Source: Blattamonas nauphoetae
Lineage: Eukaryota; Preaxostyla; Oxymonadida
Direction: 5' to 3'
Length of the DNA stretch: 64,000 nucleotides
Assembly (NCBI GenBank): GCA_033064195.1
Contig: JARBJD010000100.1
Location: 1 to 64,000 of the forward strand
Shown here: piece after piece, positions 29,875 to 42,202 of the stretch
Layout: each line of letters starts with the position of its first letter
Position numbering within the stretch: the stretch's first letter is position 1
Position numbers and translations under genes: made by a program
The notes under the pieces: generated by a model
What the model saw: only the letters and a program-made list of their open reading frames with translations
Told to the model about the DNA's origin: nothing
Database searches by the model: none

Positions 29875-32025
29875 TTATTCATCCATCTCGACAGGATTCG
29901 TTCCTCCAACCATCTGCGGCTCGGACACAACCTTAATTGACTCAATCTCAACAGAATCGTCTTGCTTCCAGATGAATACAGCGAATCGGAATGGAACTGG
30001 GATGTTCGTGAAGAAGACTGGCTGTGTCTCCCCATCTTGCGACAGTTTCAATGTTCGCTTTCCTTCTCGTCCATCTGCCTCCAACACCACTTTCTGTCCC
30101 TCTATTCCTTCTAAACACGCTGAGCCTCTGTTTGTGTCTTTCTTGTTCTGCATGGCATATAGACAAGTTGGATTCAAGTTCCATCCTGCTCCTCCCTTCA
30201 GAAGAGGAAAGGAGTTTGTGGAAAGAAACTTGCTCAGATAGGACGAGATGATCCCAACAACGAAATTGCTATTCGATCCCTTTCTGATTGTGAGTGACAG
30301 ACGAGCCACAACTGCCCCAAACTCGAACGAGGCAAGCGACGACCAAGTGCTAAGTTGAGTTGTAACAACATTGCCAGCTACTGTCCATTTAGATCGGTCG
30401 AATAGCTCGATCGCTGAGGCTCCGAATTTGGATTGTCGTTCTTGTTCGAGTTCGACCCATCTTTGTGTGATTTCCGTCCGTTTCAGTTGATCCTTCAATA
30501 TCTGCATCTCCGCTTCCATCTCTCTCATCTTCATTTGTAGTTGTTCTTCCACCTTCTGCCGTTCTTTTCCAATGTCCAGTCCAATCACTCCTTCTGGCTT
30601 CTCTCGTCGAGGAGTGAAGGAATGCGGGAAGTGTTCCATCAGAACACCTGCCACTTCTTTCCGAAGAGCCTTTCGTTGTTGATCAAACTCCGACGACTGC
30701 CTGTGCCGTTGCAGTTCTGTCCACATCTCGCCCAGCGTGGCCTCGATCAGAGAGACCGCCGAGGAACTTCGACTCAAAAGCGAAAATTCCGATTCGTCTT
30801 TCTCCAAAACTCCTTCCGGCTGTTCGCTCACTGGTTGGTTCGCTTTCACTTTCTTCTCTTTCTCGCTCGAAATGAAATCAGAAAGACCAGTGCAGAGTGC
30901 GTCCAATCCTCCAACAAGCGACATCGCTCCATTCTGTCGGCTCTCACTTCCATTCGAAGACGAAATCAGTTCCAGGCATTGCGAGCACAGCCCTTCAACA
31001 ATCCCACAATTCAGAATCCCTTCCACGTCGTTCGATGACAGACACACACTGCACAGATGCCTGACACACAACACAGCAAACAGCAATACAGCAACATCAC
31101 AACACGACAGCAGACGCAGAAGAAGACAAGATGAGAGGACCAGAGAGGAGAAATAGAGAGAAAGAGAAAGAATGAAGAGAGGATGATACAAACTCAATTG
31201 CGCGTGTCGCTGCTTCACCAACTCCATTCTCCGATTTCTGAGTTCAATCCAAACACGAACACAAACAACACAAACATCACAAAAGAGAGAGATGAAGAGA
31301 GATGAGAAGAAGAGAGGAGACAAACGGAGATCAGACCAACGAGGGAAGGAAGAAGAGAGCTCACACGAGTCCGAACAGGCAGCGATGCACCGCTCACAAC
31401 CAATGACACCACACTCGTCACACACACCTGCCACACCAGACACAACCAGAGAACGGGGAAGAGTGAAGAAGAAGGAAAGAGTGAGAAAGAAGGGCGACAG
31501 ACGAAAAGTTGGTCTGAGCAGGGTTCGGACAATGTGCAGCACAATTCTTCCAACAATCCACTCGACACCACACACGCACTCATCTCTCCCACTTTGCTTT
31601 CATCTGACGAAAACAAATGACCACGCAGATGACAGGAATACATTCAGAAAACACAATCAAATTGAGGAACCGAAGAACAACGATGAAATTAGAATGGCGA
31701 AGGAGAAACAAACCAGAGAGGATTTTCGATTGAACAGAAATTGCGACTTCCATTTTCGATTTCTCGTCGCCATTCTTGAACTTGGTAAGACATTCTGTGA
31801 AGAATGACACCTGAAATCGAAGGGAAGAATATTGGCAAAAGTGAAGATGTGGAATGAAGAAAGAAACGAGAATGTTCCATGAGTAACGAATCAGGTTTTC
31901 GTTTTGGAACTTTGTGATGTGAATGTGCCAGAGAGAGAATGAACAGTTGAGCAAACCATGTTTTCGGGAATTTGAGTTTCTGATAAGGTATCCATCCGAT
32001 GATTAGATGTGGTGTCTGTAAACAT
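29875..32025 (-). CDS. ARM-like/coiled-coil/SPRY-like protein, copy 1 (six exons)
   Basis: Exons on the minus strand are 31957-32025, 31714-31810, 31503-31603, 31365-31427, 31194-31237 and 29875-31060, joined in frame to give 519 residues. The ATG gives MFTDTTSNHRMDTLSETQIP, conserved in three copies. Donor sites are GTTTGC, GTTTGT, GTCTGT, GTGAGC and GTTTGT. The N-terminal 200 residues look like armadillo-type helices (SSGLLEELCCTLSEPCSDQL, GILNCGIVEGLCSQCLELIS, LVGGLDALCTGLSDFI). A Glu/Arg/Met-rich coiled coil follows, then the SPRY-like domain (FGASAIELFDRSKWTVAGNV, VVLEADGREGKRTLKLSQD, MVGGTNPVEMDE). It is likely a cytoplasmic scaffold or adaptor. Solenoid plus coiled coil plus SPRY recalls TRIM proteins, but there is no RING or B-box. 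The apparent CDECG cysteine motif seen by reading through the introns is not in the spliced frame. Confidence 0.82.
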
Positions 32026-32346
32026 CAGAATTCAGTTGTGATCGAACCATATTTTAATGTTAATAACTCGAACTGATGTTGATTCACTGACTGTTTTCCA
32101 ATCATTATCATCAATCAATCGAACCATTTTTTTGATCCAATACCTAACCAAATGGTTTCTTATCGTGTCGTTTTTATTCCAAACCAAGTTGATAGATGAT
32201 CACATGGTGCGATGGTGTCTCATCGACACCTGAAATTGGTCTGTTTCTTTCCACATTTCACAACAGAGACACTTTCGACCGTTGCTGTTGGAGAAACAGT
32301 TGATTCGATGAAAAAAAGAGGTAAGAATGAAGTGGAGTGGTCTGGC
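32026..32346. other. Intergenic between ARM/SPRY copies 1 and 2
   Basis: No gene seen. It contains the upstream flank of copy 1 and the downstream flank of copy 2; the latter shares a short motif (AAGAATGAAGTGG) with the 3' flanks of other SPRY genes. Confidence 0.45.
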
Positions 32347-34604
32347 TCATTCATCCACCAAGACATGAATTCTTCCTCCAACCATCTGAGGCCCGCCCAC
32401 AACCTCAATTGACTCAATCTCAACAGCATCGCTCTTCTTGTAGATGGACACAGCGAATCTGAATGGAACGGGGATGTTCGTAAAGAAGACTGGCTGAGTC
32501 TCTCCATCTTGCGACAGTTTCAATGTTCGCTTTCCTTCTCGTCCATCTGCTTCCAACACCACTCGCTGTCCCTCTCGTCCTTCCAAACACGCTGATCCAA
32601 GCGATGAATTCTTTCCGTTCTGTTTGGCAAATCTATAGTTCGGATACAAGTTCCATCCTGCTCCTCCCTTCAGATTGGAAAAATCTTTGGCAAGTGTCAC
32701 GGTGCACAGACTGGACGAGATGATCCCAACAGTGTAATCGTTGTTTGGCCCACTTCCGATTATGAGCGACAGACGAGCCACAACTTCCCCAAAATCGAAC
32801 GAAACAAGCGTATCATGGGTGCTCGGAGTTTTTGTGAAAATATTGCCCGACATTTTCCATTTTGTCTGGTCGAGCATTTCAATCGCGGCAGCTCCGAATT
32901 TGGACTGTCGTTTTCGCTCAGTTTCGGCCCATCTCCTCGTTTGTTCAACCAGTTGTTGGTTCTTCGCTCGATCGGCTTCCATCGACAGCTTCATCGTGTT
33001 CAGTTCTTTCATCTTCTTATCATACTCTTCTTGTCGTTTCATTTCTGTCCGTTTCACTTCCTCCTTCTCTCTCTGCCTCTCTGCTTCCATCGTCTCTTTC
33101 TCTGTCTCCATCAAACGCCGCTCTTCTTCCATCTTCTGCCTCTCCTTTCCGATGTCCAGGCCAATGACAACTTCTGGCTTTTCTCTTCTGGTGACTATAG
33201 TGTGGGGAAAGTGTTCCATCAGAACGCCTGCCACTTCATTGCGAAGAGCCTTTCGTTGTTGATCCAACTCGGACGACTGTCTCTGTCCTTGTAGTTCGGC
33301 CAGCAACTCGCCGAGTGTGCTCTCGATCAGAGAGAGTGCGGATGAGCTGCGACTCAAAAGCGAGAATTCTGATTCGTCTTCATCCTTCAAAATTCCTTCT
33401 TGACGATCGTTCGAAGTTCCCCCCTTTCTTGCTTTCTCTTTCTGACTCGAAATGAAATCAGAAAGACCAGTGCAGAGTGCGTCCAATCCTCCAACCAGCG
33501 AAATCGCTCCATTCTGTCGGTTCCCATTTCCAGTCGAGGACGAAATCATTTCCAGACATTGCGAGCACAGCCCTTCAACAATCCCACAATTCAGAATCCC
33601 TTCCACGTCGTTCGATGACAGACACACACTGCACAGATGCCTGACACACAACACAACAAAGCAACATCACAATCCAAAAGCAGAAGAGGACAAGAAGAGA
33701 AGCGAAGAGATCACCAGAGAGGAAAAAGAGAGAGAAGGAGAATGAAGAGAGGAAGAAACAAACCCAATCGCTCGTGTCGCTGCTTCTCCGACTCCATTCT
33801 CCGATTTCTGAGTTCAATCCAAAGAACAATCACGACACAACAATTATCACAACAATCATCACAAAAGAGAGTGGAAGAGAGAGATGAGAAGAAGAGATGA
33901 GACAAACGGAGATCAGACCAACGAGGGAAGGAAGAAGAGAGCTCACACGAGTCCGAACAGGCAGCGATGCACCACTCACAACCAGTGACACCACACTCGT
34001 CACGCACACCTGCCACACAAAACACAACCAGAGAACGAAGGAGAGTGAAGGAGAGGGAAAGAGTGAGAAAGAAGAGCGGCAGACGAAGAGTTGGTCCGAG
34101 CAGGGTTCGGATAATGTGCAGCACAAATCTTCCAATAATCCACTCGACACCACACACGCACTCATCTCTCCCACTCTTTGCTCATCTGGTGAAAACAGAC
34201 AAGACAAAATGTGTCGGAATGAAGAAAAACATTGAACATGAAGATGAATCAAGAAACAATATTTAAAATGATTGATGAATGAGAAACAAACCAGAGAGGA
34301 TCTTGGAGTGGACAGAAAGTGCGACATCCATTTTCGATTTTCCATCGCCATTCTTGAACTTGGTAAGACATTCTGTGAAGAATGACACCTGAAATCGAAA
34401 TGAAGAATATTGAGAAAAGTGAATATATCGAATGACGAGAGTGATGGGAATGTTCCATGAAGAACGAATCAGGTTGAAGTTTTTTCAATGAAGAATCGTG
34501 AATGTGTCAGAGAGAAAATCAAAAACTTGGCCAACCAGGTTTTCAGAAACTGGAGTTTCTGATACAGTATCAATCTGAAGATTGGATGTAGTATCTGCGT
34601 ACAT
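32347..34604 (-). CDS. ARM-like/coiled-coil/SPRY-like protein, copy 2 (six exons)
   Basis: Exons on the minus strand are 34536-34604, 34292-34388, 34085-34185, 33947-34009, 33764-33807 and 32347-33640, joined in frame to give 555 residues. Exon lengths match copy 1 exactly except the last. The start is MYADTTSNLQIDTVSETPVS. The coiled coil is longer than in copy 1 (KKMKELNTMKLSMEADRAKN). The SPRY-like domain and the MVGGRIHVLVDE end are complete. It is a head-to-tail neighbour of copy 1 on the same strand, consistent with tandem duplication. The frame is intact, so this is the best reference copy of the family in the window. Confidence 0.84.
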
Positions 34605-35347
34605 CAATAATGCCAAATGATCGAACCATATTTTGGGACTAACTGTGACAAACTCGATCGTCAAACCGTTTGTCACTTAGTCGGAAACAACCTGAAGAAG
34701 ATATCAGTTTCAAAAAAAGCACAGCATGAAGAGAGTATCAATGAATGGACAGAATAAAGAAGTGGTCTCAAGAGGTGATTTGATGAACTGACGGACGTTG
34801 AATCATGGGGTGTGTGATGAATGCAGAAAGTGCAACAAAATCAGTAGAACCAATCTTTCCAGCAGAAAGAATGACGAGCCAATCTCAAAGAAACCATAAA
34901 AAGTACAGAATGTTGAAGAAGGGCCAATTATTGGCAGAAATGAAGCAAGAAAAGTGAGTCAATAGCGATAGAGAAGGACAGTTGCGTGAAATGTGTTTGA
35001 ATGAAATGTGAGGTGATTCAGAAAGAGTGATGTTTGAAGTGAACAGAGAACCACTTTGAGCGAAATGAAGTATGGTTTGAGACAAAACGAGTGAAAACTT
35101 TCTTGGCTGCCAATGTGTTTGAGACAGGGTCAGTGATGATGCGGTCAATGGTGGTGAGAGGCAGTGGAGTAAAAAGTTGAATCGGTATGGTGAGAATCGA
35201 CGAGTAAGGGTGTGGTGAGAACGAAGAGGTGTGTGGATAAAAATCAAACTGAACGAGATGTCTTAGAAAATGAATAAATAGACGAGTTGAATCAGGACAA
35301 CAAAAACGAAGAATGGTGGATTGTTGAGAGTGAAAAGAAGAGCGTGG
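34605..35347. other. Intergenic, no gene recognised
   Basis: Purine-rich on the plus strand with many GAATG and GAGTG words. Short frames only. It includes the promoter side of ARM/SPRY copy 2 and the 3' flank of the receptor gene. Confidence 0.45.
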
Positions 35348-38300
35348 TCAGGAATCGGAGCAGTTCGAAGGGAGAGGCGGAAAGTCCTTTTTCGGGTTGA
35401 TCAATTCGTTCAGTTCTGCCAGCGTTGGTCGGTCATCTGGATTGGTTGAGATGCATTGCGAAATCGCTTCCTTCATCGCTGAGTCTTTGATTCCTTCCAT
35501 CTTCAGCGTCGATCCAACTCCCAATTGTCGCTGAGCGTTCATCGCATCAACTTCCCCGAAGGGCACAAGACCAGTCTCAAGTTCCCACAAGATCAGGCCA
35601 AGACTAAAAACTGCCGCTTTCGAAGAATCAATCTCTTTCTCTGAACCTTTCGCGTTCGTTCCATTCTCCACGTCCAGTTCAGGCGCACTCCATCGCTTCT
35701 GTTCAAGCAATGTCGCTTCCTTGTTCCGCCCGTTCTCGCCAAGTGTTGTTCCATCTGAGTTGATATTCAGGAACACGTTACTCGCAAAGTCAACCATCAC
35801 AACATGCGACGACAGCTTCGTCAGAATCGGTGCGTGTTTGTCTGTCTCCCAAATCTTCTGAATCCCACGAAGAAGCTGCCGTCGAACAGACTCCTTTGTC
35901 AGTGCCACTTTCCTCCCTTGTTCTGTGTGCAGGCGAGCGTAGAGTGTGTCTTGCTTTCGCACAACTGCCATCTCCATCTTACCAGCGCATGTCAATGCTT
36001 CAACAAACTCGTTAAACTGAACGATTCCAACACATGATGTGGTCTCGTTGTGATTCAAGGTTCTGGCGTCGTGAAGGTCTCTGTCATGCGAGTGGATTGT
36101 TGAGGCTGCCGAGTTCTTCGCGTGCGTGACAGTGTCTTCGGAGAATACTTCGATCTTTTCGTCTTCGATTGGTTCCTGTGGTTGCATTTCAGACATGTTT
36201 GTTGGTAACTTCTGTTTTCGGCGACGGCAGAGAACGAAAAGAATGATTCCGACGATGAGGAGAAGAGAGAGAACAACAATTAGTGGGATCAGCCACGGGA
36301 GTGTTTTCTTCATCTCGTTCGCGCGAGCCATCTTCGCACTCAGCTTCATTTCGAAGGAGTCAGTTGTGTGCTGTCCACCAAATGAGATCCGACCAAGCCA
36401 TTGAGGAGTGTTGGACAGAGATGAGAGGCGAGTCGCTGGGATCACAAGAGACAGTGATGTTTCGTTCCATTCTGATGCAATCTCAGAAAGTGGAATGAAA
36501 ACACGGTTCGTCGACGATTTCCCATTCTCAAACACTTCCAGCGACAGTCCACAAGGAATCAGTGTCGTCCCAACAATCAAAACTTCATATTTCTTCTCTT
36601 TCTTGTGAAGAGTGCTCGAACTCAAATTCGAATCCAGAGTCGGTTCAAAGAACAGTTGTCGTTCTTCGCCAACAACCCCTTCTACCACACATTCTTTATC
36701 CCCACTCACCCACTGATTCCTCCCTTCTCCCGTTCCCATTGCAGATGTCTCAAAACTGATCCGACTCGATCCAACACATCGGATGTTCTGACGAGCTGAG
36801 GGGAACAAACCAGTTGAGATTCCGTTGTTTGTCAGGATTGCCTGTTGGAATGTCACGTTGCTGTTCCAAGCATGCATCGCTCCTTGTCCAAGATGAGACA
36901 ACGTCGTCCACGACACTTCGCAGTTCACGTCTTCCAGCTCAATTGCTCCACTCTCCCAAGCACACAGATTCGTCTTCTCGTCGTGTTCCTCGTTTCGTTC
37001 TGTTTCGGACCCTTTGATTGAACTTTGTGTGATCGTCAGTTTCCATCGTCCAGTTGGTGTGCCCTTCGCAGAGATGAGTGCAACATCAAAGTGAGCCGTC
37101 GAATCGAATGTGTGAAACTTCGCCGACGAAAGATTATAGAATGAAAATGCTGAATTCGAGAATCGGAGGTCGCTAGATAACGACAGTTCAGTGATCGTCG
37201 CAATTCCTCCAGTCGCTGAGACGAGAGAGTAGTCGATCACAGACGAGCACACGAACCAACAGTTGTCAATCTTCAACTCGCCTCCAAGCGACTTCATCAG
37301 CGAGTCGGAGTCCAGCGATGGTGGGAGAGAGAAGGAGAGATGGCTGAGTGTCAGAATCGGTGCTTGTCCTCCATCGGGACTGTTCAAAATAACTCCTTCC
37401 TTCGAAACAATAATCGTGCTCTGCGAAGATGAAGACTTCACGGAGGTCAGTTTCGTCGCAGGATCAAACACTCCATCCAACAATGTCGATCCCACAACTG
37501 TGATTGTGCACCCTGTGTCTCCCCCAACATTCTTTCCTGCTCGAACAAGACCTCGGCAGCTCCATTCTCCCTCCCCACACCCAATCATGTCCTTCCCAGA
37601 CTCTTCTGTTTTGATCGTCGTGTTCGTGAAGTGTGTCAGAACAACACGCAGAGGAACCACTCTCCAAATGCTTCCTGAACCTTCCGAGGTGTCGATTCCC
37701 CAGTTCAGTGTGTCCGAGAGCGTTAAGAATGAGAAACCAGTCCATTTTGAAGTATCCATTCGCTCCAGATTCCTTCCTGTTACAACAATTCGAGTCGTTT
37801 CAACTCCTTCTGTCTGATTGCAGTGCACAAACTTCAAATCATTCACCGAAACTGACGCCGACACGTCAAACACCATCAACGCCTCCACTCCCTCTCCGAG
37901 TCGCATTCTCTCAAATGGCATGTTGTCCATAATCACAGTGGGAGAGGCAGATGGCGAAATGGACGGTGAGACAAGCACGAACGGTGCTCTCGTCACGAAG
38001 AAGTCATCTGGCCCAAAATCAGCCGCGTCGCCTTCGAGTGTGAAGATTGTGTTCTTCAGAGTCAGTGTCCCGTCCACAACCTCAAACAGGGCCACATTGA
38101 ACACCAGAAGTGGATCAGGTGTTGGATCATACCAGAATGAACACCGCTCGACCAGTCCTTCAGCTGAAGCGTCTGTCAGCAGCATCATCTGAACTGGGTA
38201 TAGAACCAAAAGGATGAGATTGTGAAACTCCACTCTCGCGTCTGCCCCAATCTCCAGAACAACATGTTCCTCCAGAGGTCCAGAACCATCAAGTCTGATG

Positions 38301-41300
38301 TGTACTGGATCAGGGTCTTCTTCGTCTGGATCGGAGATGAAACTGAAGAACTGATCAGTGCAATATCCGCGTTCGCTGAGATAAAACGAGGATTGGAGAA
38401 TGATGTCTGTTTTGAGATTGTTCCCATCTTCGTCTTTGTGGTGAACATACTGTGCGATCTCGAAGAAATGACTGACTTCCTCCTCGACGAGTGGAGATAT
38501 CATGTCGGAACCCGAGCCTGAAAGCATGACTTTTGGAAACGGTAGATTGAACGAGCGAGGAGGAGTCGATCCAGCGATGTGGACATGACACAATTTGGAC
38601 GTGTCGATAGACTGTCTGCTCATCGAACGACACGAAGACTGGATATCCGCAACAAACGAGTCGACGTCTTCGATGATGACACTCTCTCCAAAACAGATGT
38701 CAGTCCCGAGTCCTTCAGTGTTCCAGTTGTTGAAACCAAGATCAAATTGAGTGAATGAGTCGAGGCGACAGTTTCCGTCGACGAACATCCCACTTCCTTG
38801 TTCAGCAATGCAGTTCTCGAAAGCATGAATCTGAAAATATCTCCAGAAGTAGTTGACGGTGTCCAATGCTTCTATCACCACGTCTGTTTCATCACCCAAC
38901 AACATAAACAACCCTCCTCCTCGTCGAGCTGTGCAGTTGACACATTCCAGCGCGAGAGAGATAGATCCGATTCCAGTTTCGTCAACGAATCTCACTCCCC
39001 CTCCATCTTCTCTCGCAGAGCATCCGATGAAACGAACATCTTTCGTCGTGAGGGTCGGAGAATCACTGATTGACAGTGCCCCTCCAGACTGAGCTGAGCA
39101 GTTGACGAAGAAAACGGTGGTCATGTTGATTTTGGGACTGTTGGTAGCGGAAAGGAAAGCACCGCTTCCAGTTGTGGTGAGGTTGATAGCACTGGACATG
39201 AATGGAATGTCAGGCTCGCTGTATATCTCAAGATTTCCTCCGTTCATTTCAATGCATGAATGACCACTCATTGTCATGGAGATGAAGTGCGTACTGTCGA
39301 TGTAGATTTGGCCTTGTGACTGGAGGAACGGGCGCGTGGGTTGTCCGTCGTCGCCTCTGATGATTGAGTGCATAATACGAAGGTCGCCTTTCTTGTCAAC
39401 CTTCACCATTGCTTCAGTGTTGAGTGAATCAACCAAGATATCCGCTGCATGGAATTCGAAACTGGCTGAGTCGAGAATTGTGATTAGAATTCCTTTTTCT
39501 GATGTGTCTTGCACAAAGTGGTATCTTGGGAACCTATCGTGCGAAAGTTCGCCATCAAAAATGACCCAAGACTTCACAACCAGAGGTTTCACGACGATGG
39601 GTGCGTCGAGCATGGATTCAGCTTTCACGGTGAGTCCCTTCTTCTGTGGAAGACTTCTGACGATGTCGCCAAGGTGAAAATCTGATGGATGGAGAAGAAT
39701 TTCATGATCGATGGATTGAGAGACGAAGCCAGTGACTGAAGTAGCGGAGTCAATTTCAATCGCCGCAGGGCCAACTCCCACAGTTCTGTTGATCCATGTG
39801 AATGAGGTTTTGTGAATCTGAGTGAAACGAGCAAAAGCGAAAAGACGGGAAGGCCTCGATCCGTATTGCACGTTGGTTCATGACCGAATCGTAGTCAAAC
39901 GAACATGATGATGCGATCAAACTGTCTGATTGGACGATGTAATCATTCCGGACAGCCATGTTTCCAGTGAAGACACTCGACGAGAGAGTTGCACTGCCAA
40001 AAGAGTAGAAATAAAGAATGGAAGGCTGATAAGCTTTTGCTGACGAACACTCTTCGAATGTCGACGAATTGACCAGAACAGATGGGTCTCCACTGTCCAT
40101 CTCAACATGAATTGCACCCGACAAGAGCTGACTCGTGCAGGATGAGAAATGGCATTCATCAACCAAAAGTGAAGAATGACATCTGACGAGGATGGCTGTT
40201 CCATACTCTCCCCTGTAATCCTCGTCAGTTGGATCGGTCCCGTCGATGTTGGCGAAGTTGCAGCGAGTAAAGTGGATGGTGTCGTCACAAGTCGAGAAGA
40301 AGAAATTGGCTCCCTTAATGTAATAGTCCTCCCCATCAGAGCTGTAATCATAAAAGTCGAACAGCGTGCCCGTCCCGAATGCCGCGTCCTGCCATTCGTA
40401 TCGACCATCTTTCGATTTGTGTCGGCGAGTCATCGGGCGAACTGTGCTTGTCGAGCAGGATGTGAACGTGTTGTTCGAGCACAGCAGGTCTCCTCCATCG
40501 TTGAAGTCACGTATCACCGTTCCAGACAGAACTGACGAACTTTTCGAGATCGAGTTCGACAGAAGCCGCTGACTCCACAATTTCGATCCTCCATTCGCAT
40601 GTCGGTTTGGGGCTGCTCCTGTCACGTTTTCCAATCGGCAGTCCGACAATAACGTATCAATTCTTACCACATCCGAGTTTGACGTCGACGCTTTCGCTTC
40701 GTCAACAAGAAGGCCATTCCATGATCCAATTCGACCACAATCCAGATTGCACGACACAACTGAAACAGAGAGCCCCAAATTTCCACTGTCCGCAACAATT
40801 GACGTTGTTGCTCCGATAATCCAATCCGTCCAGCGAAGAACGCTCCCCACAACACATATCATCGTCTCGTCCGAATTTCCTGCGTCCTGCCGCCCTGAAA
40901 CCACAAATGGAGATTGTCCAGATTCAATTCGCATTTCACTGTTCGACAGTTTCACACAAGACGAACAGATGGTAAAAAGCGAAATCGCTCCCGCATCAGA
41001 TGCTGATGAATATGAGCGATTTGGTGAATGCGGTTCGTGTACACATCCATCCAGTCGCAATTTGTCCATTTCAACTGTCGAATTCCAGATCCACAGCAGC
41101 GATTCAACTCCATTTGACGAGTGGCTCGCTCTGTCGAATACGAAAACTGTGTCTACAGTCCCTTGTAGTTCCACAGCATTGTCCATGATCTCCACATTTC
41201 CGCATTCATATTGATTTGATCCAAGTGTTATTTGTTGGGGGGAGAGATGTGACGAGTGATTCGGTGTCACATCTATGCTTAGCACACTGTGGAGCGAGAT

Positions 41301-41336
41301 AGCTTGAGAGAGAACCAACAGAGAAATCAGGATCAT
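35348..41336 (-). CDS. Beta-helix receptor pseudokinase, full length, one apparent frameshift
   Basis: The ATG at 41336 gives a signal peptide (MILISLLVLSQAISLHSVLS). The ectodomain of about 1600 residues is beta-helix rich (FTSCSTSTVRPMTRRHK, FVNCSAQSGGALSISDSPT). One membrane helix (PLIVVLSLLLIVGIILFVLC) and CRRRKQK lead to a kinase-like tail. The tail keeps RWSAPELDV (APE region), AAVFSLGLILWELETGLVPF and a DDRPTLAELNELI end. It lacks HRD (KLSSHVVMVDFASNVFLNI), has no DFG, and has Ala in place of the helix-F Asp. It is the same family as 1-1029. The frame changes once between about 39800 and 39880, so two long frames (39756-41336 and 35348-39871) are needed; no intron signal explains this. 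Together they give about 1990 residues. Likely a surface receptor or adhesin signalling through a non-catalytic tail. Confidence 0.8.
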
Positions 41337-42202
41337 CTGGACAATGCGAGATCAGCGATTATTGAGACTGTTTAGAATGGCGTTTTGATCTATCCGTCAG
41401 TTGTTATTTCCACACTTCCATTTCACGTTTCAGAATAGAAACTCTTTCGAACATTATTGTGTGAAAGGAATAATGACTTCATGAAAAAAGAGGAAATTAT
41501 GAAGCGGTATGTTCTGTTTCATTCACACTTCTCGACAGGAATCGTTCCTCCAACCATCTGCGGCTCGGACACAACTTCAACTGACTCAATCTCAACAGCA
41601 TCGTTCTTCTTGAAGATGTGCACAGCAAATCGGAAGGGAACTGGGATGTTCGTGAAGAATACTGGCTGTGTCTCTCCATCTTGCGACAGTCTCAGTGTTC
41701 GCTTTTCTTCTCGCCCATCTGCCTCCAACACCACTCTCTGCCCCTCTCTTCCTTCCAGACATGCCAATCCCATGTCTGTCCTTTGCCCATTCTGCCTGGC
41801 AAATCGATATGTTGGATACACATTCCATCCAGCTCCACCCTTCTGTCTGCTGAATGAGGCGGTGAGAGCCTTGCTGCTCAGACTGGACGAGATGATCCCA
41901 ACTCCGAGGCTGTTGTTTGGACCCTTTCTGATTGTGAGCGACAGACGAGCCACAACTGCCCCAAGCTCGAACGAGACTAGCGAAGCATCAGAATTCTCGG
42001 ATTTTCTGAATATGTTCCCAGACACTGTCCACCACGACGGCTCGAACATTTCAATCGCTGCTGCTCCAACCTTGGATTGTCGTTTTCGTTCCTGCTCGGC
42101 CCATCTCCTGGCCTGTTCCATCATTTGTTGGTTCTGAGCTCGCTCGGCTTCCATCGACAGTTTCATCGTGTTCAACTCTTCCATCATCCACAGATTTGAC
42201 AC

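Noticed and set aside
31215-31575. Apparent zinc-finger motif (VCDECGVIGCERC) and hydrophobic stretches in the ARM/SPRY genes
   Set aside because: They arise by reading through introns or in the wrong phase. The splice phases that keep both copy 1 and copy 2 open use another frame, giving an ARM-like sequence instead.
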